NCBI GenBank assembly: GCA_040365065.1
Contig: BAABNI010000019.1
Span: 1 to 32,319, forward strand
DNA length: 32,319 bases
DNA from: Pelagadaptatus aseana
GTDB lineage: Bacteria; Pseudomonadota; Gammaproteobacteria; Pseudomonadales; Cellvibrionaceae
Reading direction: 5' to 3'
A model generated the notes under the pieces. It was not told the DNA's origin. It saw only the letters and a program-made list of their open reading frames with translations, and did no database searches. Positions within the stretch are counted from its first letter, which is position 1. Every line of letters starts with the position of its first letter. Position numbers and translations under genes: made by a program. Positions 8,645 through 15,317 of this stretch are shown piece after piece.

Positions 8645-9259
8645 ATGAATCAGGCTGCACTGTACCCTTGTAAGATTTCTACCGTATGGAATTTAGTATC
8701 TATGCCGTTAGTTGAAGAATATTCGAATAGCTCACAAAAGCTTCTCTATGCGCTTCAGTTCGCTGCTAATGCCCACAAAGCACAGCGGCGTAAGTACGAT
8801 GGCTCACCCTATATAAATCATCTGATAGAGGTTGCTAACCTGTTGGCTAGCAAAGAAAATATCGCAGACTCAGATGTCCTAATAGCATCTCTTCTGCATG
8901 ACATTTTGGAGGATACTCCGGTATCACACGAGGAACTCACCGAGTTGTTTGGTCGCAAGGTCGCAGATCTTGTATCTGAACTAACTGATGACAAAACTCT
9001 TACCCTTCAAGAGCGCCGAGATAAGCAGATCAGGGAGCTGCCAGCCAAATCCATCGAATATAAAGCGATTAAGCTTGCAGATCACTGCAGTAATATCTCA
9101 GCAATACCTGAATCTTGGGAGCCGGAGAGAGTAAAAGCCTATAGGGAATGGTCTTGGTCCATCGCCGAACTTTGCGTTGATGCATGCACCCATTTAGAAA
9201 AAGAGTACAAGAAAAGATATGGAGAGACCTCCAGAATACAAGTTCGGCCATCTTTGTGA
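8645..9259 (+). CDS. Small alarmone hydrolase (MESH1-like HD domain, (p)ppGpp hydrolase)
   Basis: A 204-residue stand-alone HD-domain protein of the RelA/SpoT hydrolase type, expected to remove the 3' pyrophosphate from (p)ppGpp in the cytoplasm with Mn2+. Metal and catalytic residues are all present: H59 (SPYINHLIE), H85-D86 (LLHDILEDT), E89-D90 and D146 (KLADHCSNI). GRKVADLVSELTDDKTL with the following QERRDKQI is the usual central helix region of the family. There is no synthetase or TGS/ACT domain, so it is hydrolase-only. The start is uncertain: ATG 8645 and ATG 8702 both lack a strong ribosome site, and the fold needs only from about residue 28 onward. It stands alone, not next to a recognisable small alarmone synthetase. 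Such proteins can act as antitoxins to toxic synthetases, but no partner is seen here. Confidence 0.85.
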   Translation: MNQAALYPCKISTVWNLVSMPLVEEYSNSSQKLLYALQFAANAHKAQRRKYDGSPYINHLIEVANLLASKENIADSDVLIASLLHDILEDTPVSHEELTELFGRKVADLVSELTDDKTLTLQERRDKQIRELPAKSIEYKAIKLADHCSNISAIPESWEPERVKAYREWSWSIAELCVDACTHLEKEYKKRYGETSRIQVRPSL

Positions 9260-9432
9260 CAGCCATCCTTACGCTGCTTGAACGTTGTCTCTTCAAAATG
9301 GCAAGAACGCTCAACGGTTTGAATGCGAATATCGCTTGTCGATATTTCAGTAATCCAAACGTAAGACACCTGGTTAGAGTCTGGACACTTACAAACAACT
9401 GAGACATAAAAGTGAAAACACAGAGCGTTCTA

Positions 9433-9681
9433 TCAGAAGGGCATTGGCTGAACAACCAATATCCTTAGAGTCTCTGGCGCGTCCAACTCCAAAGCCTCGC
9501 AGTATTGCACATACTGGTATATATCAAGCTTTTTCTGGCCATCCTCAAGTTTTTGAACAAAACTGTGGGGTTGATCAATACGCTCGCCTAAATCACGCAT
9601 ACTCAAACCCAGTTCAAGCCTGCGCTTTTTGAGGTATGAAGTTAAATTTATGTAGTTTTGGGATGTGATTGCCTTTTGCAT
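9433..9681 (-). CDS. XRE-family HTH repressor
   Basis: An 82-residue single-domain Cro/CI-type DNA-binding protein. The HTH spans about residues 12-65: LTSYLKKRRLELGLSMRDLGERIDQ, then HSFVQKLEDGQKKLDIYQYVQYCEALEL, the standard five-helix arrangement with a short C-terminal tail. The start codon directly abuts one of two palindromic operators, so autorepression is very likely. There is no room for a ribosome binding site upstream of this ATG within the operator, so translation may be leaderless. It is divergent from the three-gene unit at 9774-12004 and should control it as well. Confidence 0.85.
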   Translation of the reverse strand: MQKAITSQNYINLTSYLKKRRLELGLSMRDLGERIDQPHSFVQKLEDGQKKLDIYQYVQYCEALELDAPETLRILVVQPMPF

Positions 9682-9700
9682 TGTACCACGATAAGGTACA
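9682..9700. promoter_or_regulatory. Palindromic operator 1 for the XRE repressor
   Basis: TGTACC-N7-GGTACA, a perfect 6-bp dyad touching the XRE start codon. On the minus strand it ends in TACAAT, which resembles a -10 box. The same dyad with the same spacer length occurs again 27 bases further on. Confidence 0.75.
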
Positions 9701-9708
9701 CAGCCTAA

Positions 9709-9727
9709 TGTACCCTTAGATGGTACA
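9709..9727. promoter_or_regulatory. Palindromic operator 2 for the XRE repressor
   Basis: This is the second copy of TGTACC-N7-GGTACA with a different 7-base spacer sequence (CTTAGAT), so the half-sites rather than the centre are conserved. Its plus-strand end, GGTACAAT, could overlap a -10 box for the operon starting at 9774. Confidence 0.75.
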
Positions 9728-9773
9728 ATCGTTCAACTACTAAAGAGCTAATCGATCCACACACAGGTAAAGA

Positions 9774-10520
9774 ATGAACGTTTTTCCGCGAGAGTCTGAT
9801 GCGGATGTATCAAGCTTAAACATATCAGATCAGATCGTACTGTCGTCACTAATAGCGTCCATGCCTGCCAAACAGCAAATTTTCTCTATCGATCAAAGCT
9901 GGATAGATGAATGGACACCTTCAATATACCTTTCTAAATGTCTTATTGAACAATTAATCGTCGTTGGTGCAATCAGCGTTTCAGAGCCAGAGGTCTTCTC
10001 TCCCAGCACATTTAAATTGAAGATTGAGAATAACGATTCTAACTTGGCCTGCCTCATAAAAAATATACAAAGCTCAAGCCCAACCCCTTCCACCCACCTA
10101 AAGGGTTTAACTCTTGACCTGCTTGCTGCTGAATGTGCCAATTTTACATTACAGCTATTTGGGCATAGAAATATCGAAGTGGAATTGGACTTCCAACCAC
10201 CTCGGGAACTTTACAAGCTATTAGGTAGATTTTCTTGCTCAGAAATCCATATGTTGTTGTGGATGTCTTACAAATCACTTACAAACTCTGAGCTTAGGAT
10301 TTTTAATGCTTGCTACGGCCCTATTGATCTTGTCAGACGAATAGCACTATTAGCGGAACAAAAAAGCTTAGAGTATGAAGGGAAAAGAAATATTAAACCT
10401 TTCGGAAAACCTAGAAATTTTAAACATTCGGCTCTGAATAGCATTCTTTTTTCCCAGCACCTAAAGGTCGACTATTTCAATAAAAGTTGGTCATCTTTAG
10501 ATTCCCATATTCGCGACTGA
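9774..10520 (+). CDS. Uncharacterised island protein, first gene of the XRE-controlled operon
   Basis: A 248-residue protein that I do not recognise. It appears soluble, with no signal peptide or membrane segment. The N-terminal ~80 residues look mixed alpha/beta with a possible winged-helix character (SDQIVLSSLIASM, then LSKCLIEQLIVVGAISVSEP), resembling a DNA-binding or adaptor fold only loosely. The middle (ELYKLLGRFSCSEIHMLLWMSYKSL) is helical, and the C-terminal part is basic (EGKRNIKPFGKPRNFKHSAL). The start has AGG 7 bases upstream (CACAGGTAAAGA-ATG). It is AT-rich like the rest of the island. It leads an operon with two more genes and sits next to the divergent XRE gene with shared operators. 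Confidence 0.7.
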   Translation: MNVFPRESDADVSSLNISDQIVLSSLIASMPAKQQIFSIDQSWIDEWTPSIYLSKCLIEQLIVVGAISVSEPEVFSPSTFKLKIENNDSNLACLIKNIQSSSPTPSTHLKGLTLDLLAAECANFTLQLFGHRNIEVELDFQPPRELYKLLGRFSCSEIHMLLWMSYKSLTNSELRIFNACYGPIDLVRRIALLAEQKSLEYEGKRNIKPFGKPRNFKHSALNSILFSQHLKVDYFNKSWSSLDSHIRD

Positions 10521-10566
10521 ATTTAATTTATAAGCGCCAACGGATTCGAAAGAGAGCTTGAATAAC

Positions 10567-11160
10567 ATGCGGAAAATACGATCACGTTCATTTTCAAGTA
10601 TTACTGATGAAAGATTGATATTTAGATGCATGACTTATGATTCAGATGATGAATTGGATACCTTTTTTACTATGATTTCTCTATTAATAGCGATTGAGAG
10701 AGACGAGGGAAAGAAAATACACATATTTTTATCTAAAGAATATCGTGATATCCGATACAAGCTAATTCATCTGTACGAAATCATTCAGGACATAGAGAAT
10801 CGTTCCGAAATTGCCAAAAAGCACTTCCTGGAACACGGACCAAAACCCGAGATATATACCCTCTCATCAAGTGACACAATAATAATAAATGAGTCAAAAA
10901 TTCTACTAAACCAAAGAATGAGAAATATACAGCGGGATCCTCTGTCAGTTTATTTTTTGACCACATCAGACTTCCATGAAAATCCCGAGCTTAGGAATAT
11001 CATTCGGCTAGCAAATGCTACAAACGCTTCAATAACTCTTTGCAGTAACAAATTACCGAGCGGGCGTCTTTTATGGAAAGGAACAAAAATAGAGCATTAT
11101 ATGGCCATCGATTTCAATGAATTCAAAATAAGCCCTGAGAATGTAAGGAAAGCCACATAA
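10567..11160 (+). CDS. Uncharacterised island protein, second gene of the operon
   Basis: A 197-residue protein of unknown family. Alternating strands and helices, such as KKIHIFLSKEYRDIRYKLIHLYEIIQDIEN, then PLSVYFLTTSDFHENPEL and RLANATNASITLCSNKL, suggest a Rossmann-like or PIN/TOPRIM-like alpha/beta layer, but no catalytic motif is evident. The ATG at 10567 is preferred over a TTG nine bases upstream because GAGAG is better spaced from it. It begins 46 bases after the first gene, and its stop is a single base from the ATG of the phosphoesterase gene, so the second and third products are almost certainly translated together. Confidence 0.7.
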   Translation: MRKIRSRSFSSITDERLIFRCMTYDSDDELDTFFTMISLLIAIERDEGKKIHIFLSKEYRDIRYKLIHLYEIIQDIENRSEIAKKHFLEHGPKPEIYTLSSSDTIIINESKILLNQRMRNIQRDPLSVYFLTTSDFHENPELRNIIRLANATNASITLCSNKLPSGRLLWKGTKIEHYMAIDFNEFKISPENVRKAT

Positions 11161-11161
11161 G

Positions 11162-12004
11162 ATGGAAGTTGAACATTACATAGAGAATCGTCAATCAACT
11201 CTAAAAATAGCCTATGCCTCTGACATACATTTTGAATTCGAAATACAGCCCCCAAATTGGCTGCCTGTTCTGCCCGATGCCCCCGATATTTTTATACTAG
11301 CCGGTGATATTAACATTGGTGATAAAGCAATAGAGAGTGTCCTGAGAATTTCCAGGGCACTCCCCAATACAAATATAATCTTCGTAGCTGGAAACCATGA
11401 ATTTTATCATAACCATCACGAGCTACTTCTGAATAAATATCGTAATGCGTTAGCTCATAATGAGAGGGTTCATTTCTTAGAGAATGAGTCTATCACCATT
11501 AAAGGAGTGACTTTCCTTGGGTGTACTTTGTGGACTGGGTTTGATGCACTTCCAGAATTCCCTCTAAGAATATCGATGAATGATGCTGCCCTATCTATTG
11601 CTGATTTCCGTTTAATAAAAACAGAAGCATCCCAAAATGGTTCTTGTAACATGACACCGGATAAAATGAGGGAGTTATATCAAGAAAGCCGTTACTGGCT
11701 GGCCTCTCAGATGAAAAAAAACAATCCAGAAAGAACCGTTGTAGTAACCCACTTTCCTCCGCATTCAAGCTGTGAACACGCTCTAATAAAGAGAGATGTA
11801 CTAACCAACTACTTTTTGGCCTCCTGTGATGATCTTATAGAAAAACATCAGCCAGCTGCATGGATCTACGGGCATAATCACTGGAGTGATATAAAAAAGC
11901 TAGGAAACACCACCATTGCTAGTAACCAACTAGGGTACTCACAAGAAAGAGACTACTTACCAAAATTTAATTACGAGATATTTGAGATCGTCATTGATGA
12001 ATAA
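11162..12004 (+). CDS. Calcineurin-like metallophosphoesterase
   Basis: A 280-residue metallophosphoesterase with the full set of family motifs in order: D21-x-H23 (YASDIHFEF), G48-D49 (LAGDINIGD), G77-N-H-E80 (AGNHEFYH), the later metal His in VVTHFPPHS and the final GHNHWSD. These bind two divalent metals and hydrolyse phosphomono- or diesters; the natural substrate (nucleotide, nucleic acid or protein) is not shown by the sequence. No signal peptide, so it is cytoplasmic. It is the last gene of the XRE-controlled operon, one base after the second gene. It is not SbcD: it lacks the capping region of that nuclease, and no SbcC ATPase is nearby. Confidence 0.88.
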   Translation: MEVEHYIENRQSTLKIAYASDIHFEFEIQPPNWLPVLPDAPDIFILAGDINIGDKAIESVLRISRALPNTNIIFVAGNHEFYHNHHELLLNKYRNALAHNERVHFLENESITIKGVTFLGCTLWTGFDALPEFPLRISMNDAALSIADFRLIKTEASQNGSCNMTPDKMRELYQESRYWLASQMKKNNPERTVVVTHFPPHSSCEHALIKRDVLTNYFLASCDDLIEKHQPAAWIYGHNHWSDIKKLGNTTIASNQLGYSQERDYLPKFNYEIFEIVIDE

Positions 12005-12118
12005 TAAAAAATCACCAACCAAAATCCCACAACTAATAAAGGCCTTGAGACTTAAACTATGAAGCATTCACAATTAATCACATCATGACAACCACTAGCC
12101 ACGGGCAATCAGATTAAA

Positions 12119-12709
12119 TTATTCACTTAGAAACTCATGTATATGTGAAGAATAGAAGCCCCGATAAGTAAGGAATCGAACCTGTCGAACCTTGTCTTTT
12201 AAGTCCTGTGGATACTTCCCATGAAACTTTTTCTGCCACGCCATTCCTAGTGATGCAAACCAGTCGTACTCAGGATTATTCAGTTCCTCTTTGGCCATAG
12301 TTTCACTCACTCCACGATCACGGAGCTCAGCCGCAATACGCTGTGGACCATACCCCTTTCGCTTGCGCATATATACGTATGATTCACAAAATCGACTATC
12401 ACTCTGCAAATTGTCTTCAGACAAAGCCGCAATACAATCAGCAATCTCTTGGGCGCCTTCTGGATAGCGCTTCAGAAGTTTATTAGTGAGCTCTTTGGCA
12501 GAGTGTTCCCGCCGCGCAAGAAGATCCATCGCAGACCAACGTATGCTCTTTCCCGTATCATCTTTTTTAGTAAGAGAATCAAAATCTGTCGATCCAGAAA
12601 ATTGATCCCGTGCCAGCGAAGAAGTATTAGCTTCCGAAGCTAAAGAATTCCGGCGGGATTCAATTTCTCCAACCTTTTGCCTTAAAGCGCTGATCGTTTC
12701 ATTGCCCAT
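12119..12709 (-). CDS. recX: Recombination regulator RecX
   Basis: A 196-residue RecX-family protein, the modulator that binds RecA filaments and limits their extension. The three-helix repeats are visible: AMDLLARREHSAKELTNKLLKR, then SDSRFCESYVYMRKRKGYGPQRIAAELRDRGVS, and YPQDLKDKVRQVRFLTYRGFYSSHIHEFL. The last two are the characteristic RecX repeats. A ~50-residue Ser-rich N-terminal extension (SLASEANTSSLARDQFSGS) is unusual. The frame runs to a TTG at 12727 inside the recA terminator; the ATG at 12709 after GGTGGG is preferred. It follows the complete recA as in most gammaproteobacteria, so the two probably arrived together. Confidence 0.88.
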   Translation of the reverse strand: MGNETISALRQKVGEIESRRNSLASEANTSSLARDQFSGSTDFDSLTKKDDTGKSIRWSAMDLLARREHSAKELTNKLLKRYPEGAQEIADCIAALSEDNLQSDSRFCESYVYMRKRKGYGPQRIAAELRDRGVSETMAKEELNNPEYDWFASLGMAWQKKFHGKYPQDLKDKVRQVRFLTYRGFYSSHIHEFLSE

Positions 12710-12724
12710 GGTCCCACCGAGAAT

Positions 12725-12746
12725 CAAAAAAGCCCCTTTCGGGGCT
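12725..12746 (-). terminator. Intrinsic terminator between recA and recX
   Basis: On the minus strand AGCCCC-GAAA-GGGGCT is followed by TTTTTT. A GNRA-type tetraloop on a 6-bp GC stem with a run of six U is a strong terminator, so recX would be expressed mainly by read-through, the usual way recX is kept below recA. Confidence 0.9.
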
Positions 12747-12761
12747 AAGGGTAAGGAACTT

Positions 12762-13808
12762 TTACACCTGTTGTTCTTCGATGGTCTGATTCTCAGAACT
12801 ACCTTGCTCGGTATCTACATCATCAGAGAGTAATTCTTTACGAATTTTCTCTTCAATAGTCGAGGCGATCTCGTGATTCTCCTGTAAATATTTCACTACG
12901 TTGTTTTTTCCTTGACCAACTTTAGTGCCTTGATAGCTGTACCAAGCACCTGCTTTATCCAAAATTCCTAGCTTTACTCCTAAATCGATAATTTCACCTA
13001 ACCGATTAATTCCCTCTCCGTAAAGTATTTGGAATTCACATTGTTTGAAAGGAGCTGCCACTTTGTTCTTAACCACTTTCACACGTGTTTCGGAACCGAT
13101 TACCTCATCACCATCTTTAACCGCACCAATACGACGAATGTCCAAGCGTACAGAAGAGTAGAACTTCAGGGCATTACCACCAGTAGTAGTCTCAGGGTTT
13201 CCAAACATTACCCCAATCTTCATCCGAATTTGGTTGATGAATATGCAAAGGCAATTGGCGTTTTTAATATTACCGGTCAGCTTCCTCATTCCCTGACTAA
13301 GGAGTCTCGCTTGAAGCCCCATATGTGAATCCCCATGCTCACCTTCGATTTCAGCTTTGGGAACCAGGGCAGCTACAGAATCGACAACAACAACATCGAT
13401 TGCACCAGAACGGACCAGCATGTCGGTAACTTCAAGTGCCTGCTCTCCTGTATCTGGCTGGGACACGACCAGTTCGTCAACATTCACTCCAAGTTTCTCT
13501 GCATAAATCGGATCTAATGCATGCTCAGCATCAATAAAGGCACATGTCTTTCCCTGCTTTTGTGCTTCCGCAATAACCTGCAATGTTAAAGTAGTCTTAC
13601 CGGATGATTCGGGGCCGTAGATTTCACAAATGCGTCCATACGGAAGACCACCCACTCCCAGCGCAACATCCAATTGCAATGAACCAGTCGAAACCACAGG
13701 GATACGCTCTCGGGGCTTATCGCCCAACTTCATCGCAGTACCCTTACCAAATTGACGTTCAATTTGACTCAACGCCGCACTCAATGCTTTTTCTTTATTC
13801 GCGTCCAT
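12762..13808 (-). CDS. recA: RecA recombinase, complete second copy (probably imported)
   Basis: A full-length 348-residue RecA for strand exchange and LexA cleavage. Walker A is GPESSGKT (65-72), Walker B is VVVVDSVAAL, the L1/L2 DNA loops are intact (GDSHMGLQARLLSQ and FGNPETTTGGNALKFYSS), and the acidic C-terminal tail (SDDVDTEQGSSENQTIEEQQ) is present. Over the 165 residues where both exist it differs from the truncated copy upstream at 25 positions (about 85% identical by my count). Its codons are AT-richer than those of the resident fragment, matching the island. A weak GCGAG site precedes the ATG. No LexA box of the form CTGT-N8-ACAG is seen in its own 112-base upstream region, so read-through from the resident recA promoter may drive it. 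Confidence 0.95.
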   Translation of the reverse strand: MDANKEKALSAALSQIERQFGKGTAMKLGDKPRERIPVVSTGSLQLDVALGVGGLPYGRICEIYGPESSGKTTLTLQVIAEAQKQGKTCAFIDAEHALDPIYAEKLGVNVDELVVSQPDTGEQALEVTDMLVRSGAIDVVVVDSVAALVPKAEIEGEHGDSHMGLQARLLSQGMRKLTGNIKNANCLCIFINQIRMKIGVMFGNPETTTGGNALKFYSSVRLDIRRIGAVKDGDEVIGSETRVKVVKNKVAAPFKQCEFQILYGEGINRLGEIIDLGVKLGILDKAGAWYSYQGTKVGQGKNNVVKYLQENHEIASTIEEKIRKELLSDDVDTEQGSSENQTIEEQQV

Positions 13809-13839
13809 TTTAAATCTCGCCGTAATATCTTATCCAGAC

Positions 13840-13856
13840 TGATGGTATCACCATCA
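13840..13856. promoter_or_regulatory. Small palindrome upstream of the complete recA
   Basis: TGATGGTATCACCATCA is a 7-bp dyad with a 3-base centre, 32 bases before the complete recA start. It does not match a LexA box and lacks a U tract, so it is not a clear terminator. It may be a leader hairpin or an operator of the imported unit. Confidence 0.3.
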
Positions 13857-13920
13857 TTATTGATCACTACTCACTTAAGTTAATGACCACTATTGAGTTC
13901 ATTTTTTCAGATCGCCTAGA

Positions 13921-14478
13921 TTAGGCAACCATTGCTTCTCTATATGACAAAAAATCAGCATCATTTGCAGGGTTGACAAAATGCAGCCCCACATGGTGGT
14001 CACCCATCTCACCGTCGATTTCAGCTTTTGGCGTCAAAGCCGCAACAGAATCCACAACCAGCACATCGATGGCACCGGAACGCACCAGCATGTCAGCCAC
14101 TTCCAATGCCTGCTCACCGGTATCGGGCTGGGACACGATCAGGTCATCCACATTCACACCCAGTTTCTCAGCGTAGATCGGATCCAGCGCATGCTCGGCA
14201 TCGATAAAGGCACAGGTGCCACCGGCTTTTTGAGCCTCGGCAATGGCCTGCAGAGTCAGGGTAGTTTTACCGGAAGATTCCGGGCCGTAGATCTCAACAA
14301 TACGGCCTTTGGGGAGACCACCAATACCCAGTGCAATATCCAGCCCGAGAGAACCGGTAGATACGGCAGGGATACGCTCACGCTCTTTGTCTCCCATACG
14401 CATCACAGTACCTTTACCGAACTGACGCTCGATCTGGCCCAGTGCCGCCTGCAATGCTTTTTCTTTATTCTGATCCAT
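13921..14478 (-). pseudogene. recA: Resident recA truncated after codon 165 with a foreign 20-residue tail
   Basis: The first 165 residues are a normal RecA N-terminal core including Walker A (GPESSGKT, 65-72) and Walker B (VVDSVAALTP), reaching the start of loop L1 at GDHHVGL. A normal RecA continues there with QAR; instead the frame reads HFVNPANDAD and stops 20 codons later. The break lies at about 13981-13984, just after the bases that would complete CTGCA of the Leu-Gln codons. The gene keeps a good ribosome site (GGGGT), a consensus LexA box and pncC upstream, the normal order, so this is the resident gene. Loop L2, the C-terminal domain and the missing 3' half are not found elsewhere in the window. 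If made, the fragment could not form active filaments but still holds the N-terminal polymerisation motif. Confidence 0.9.
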
Positions 14479-14620
14479 AACTTACCCCGTTTGTTCTCTT
14501 TTTCAGCTTATCAGCCAGTTGGCTAAGCCAACCCACTCCCTTGGTGGACCAGCCTGAAATCTTGTGATTGATTCGCATAACTTCGTGCGATTGATTGGTA
14601 TTGAAGCACAAACAAAACAA

Positions 14621-14636
14621 CTGTACAAGTTTACAG
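14621..14636. promoter_or_regulatory. LexA box (SOS operator) of the resident recA
   Basis: CTGTACAAGTTTACAG matches the gammaproteobacterial SOS box CTGT-N8-ACAG exactly. It lies 143 bases before the truncated recA start and 11 bases after the pncC stop. It shows that the truncated copy is the original SOS-controlled recA. Confidence 0.9.
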
Positions 14637-14646
14637 TGCTATTTTT

Positions 14647-15129
14647 TTATACAGTACTTTCCAGTAGTTTCAATACGCCGGCCAATGCGTGCTCTGTGGC
14701 CTGCTTTCTGACCTGGCTGCGGTCACCCGGAAACACCTGTTTATCGGTGATGAGGTGATCGCCCTGACGCCAGGCAAACCAGACGGTGCCCACCGGCTTA
14801 TCCACACTGCCGCCGCCCGGACCGGCAATACCACTGGTAGCCACAGCAACGTCAGCACCTCGGCTTAAGACGCCCGTGACCATGGCACTGACCGTGGCTT
14901 CACTGACAGCGCCCTCCTGCTCCAACAGTGCAGGCGATACATTCAGTAACCGGCTTTTGCTGTGGTTGGCGTAGGTCACCAGCCCTTCTTCAAACCATTC
15001 CGAACTGCCGGACACGTCCGTCAGGGCTGCTGCAACCATGCCGCCAGTGCAGGATTCAGCGGTGCCCAACACCCAGCGCCGGGACAACAATTGTTCAGCA
15101 ATGGAGTTTACCAGAGAGGGATTAAACAT
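14647..15129 (-). CDS. pncC: Nicotinamide-nucleotide amidase (CinA C-terminal domain family)
   Basis: A 160-residue stand-alone CinA C-terminal domain, the short PncC/YgaD form, which deamidates nicotinamide mononucleotide to nicotinate mononucleotide in pyridine nucleotide salvage. The diagnostic motifs are LGTAESCTGGMVAAALTDVSGSS with the catalytic Ser/Thr region, EEGLVTYANHSK, VATSGIAGPGGGSVDKPVGTVW and FPGDRSQVRKQATEHAL. Upstream-of-recA placement is standard in gammaproteobacteria and identifies the resident recA locus. The start follows only a weak AAGA site. Confidence 0.93.
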   Translation of the reverse strand: MFNPSLVNSIAEQLLSRRWVLGTAESCTGGMVAAALTDVSGSSEWFEEGLVTYANHSKSRLLNVSPALLEQEGAVSEATVSAMVTGVLSRGADVAVATSGIAGPGGGSVDKPVGTVWFAWRQGDHLITDKQVFPGDRSQVRKQATEHALAGVLKLLESTV

Positions 15130-15259
15130 GATTCTTGACGCCCGTTTCAGTGTCTGCAGGGGCTAGGATACGGATTTTTAAAACCGGGCACACCCCCTCA
15201 AGGGCATGAGAAGAAGGAAAGAAAAAATATTGGGAAAACAGCGCCGAGTCAGCAACAAC

Positions 15260-15307
15260 TGTCATCTCGAGTCGCTGCGGGAGATCTCTCCTTCGCTCGA
15301 GATGACA
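15260..15307. repeat. Interspersed palindromic repeat
   Basis: The ends TGTCATCTCGAG and CTCGAGATGACA are perfect 12-base inverted copies enclosing a G/C-rich core with AGATCTCTCC. This is the general form of the GTCATC...GATGAC repeats scattered in many bacterial genomes. It lies 10 bases after the chemoreceptor stop and may serve as its terminator. Confidence 0.7.
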
Positions 15308-15317
15308 ATCACTAAAC

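Noticed and set aside
9433..12004. Classical toxin-antitoxin pair
   Set aside because: The XRE protein is divergent and alone on its strand, the operon proteins are 197-280 residues with no known toxin fold, and the last is a phosphoesterase; a two-gene toxin-antitoxin label is not supported.
11162..12004. SbcD nuclease
   Set aside because: Shares only the general metallophosphoesterase motifs; too short and without an SbcC partner.
14647..14860. Second LexA box near the pncC end (TATACAGTAC region)
   Set aside because: Only half of the consensus is present; the perfect box at 14621-14636 accounts for SOS control.
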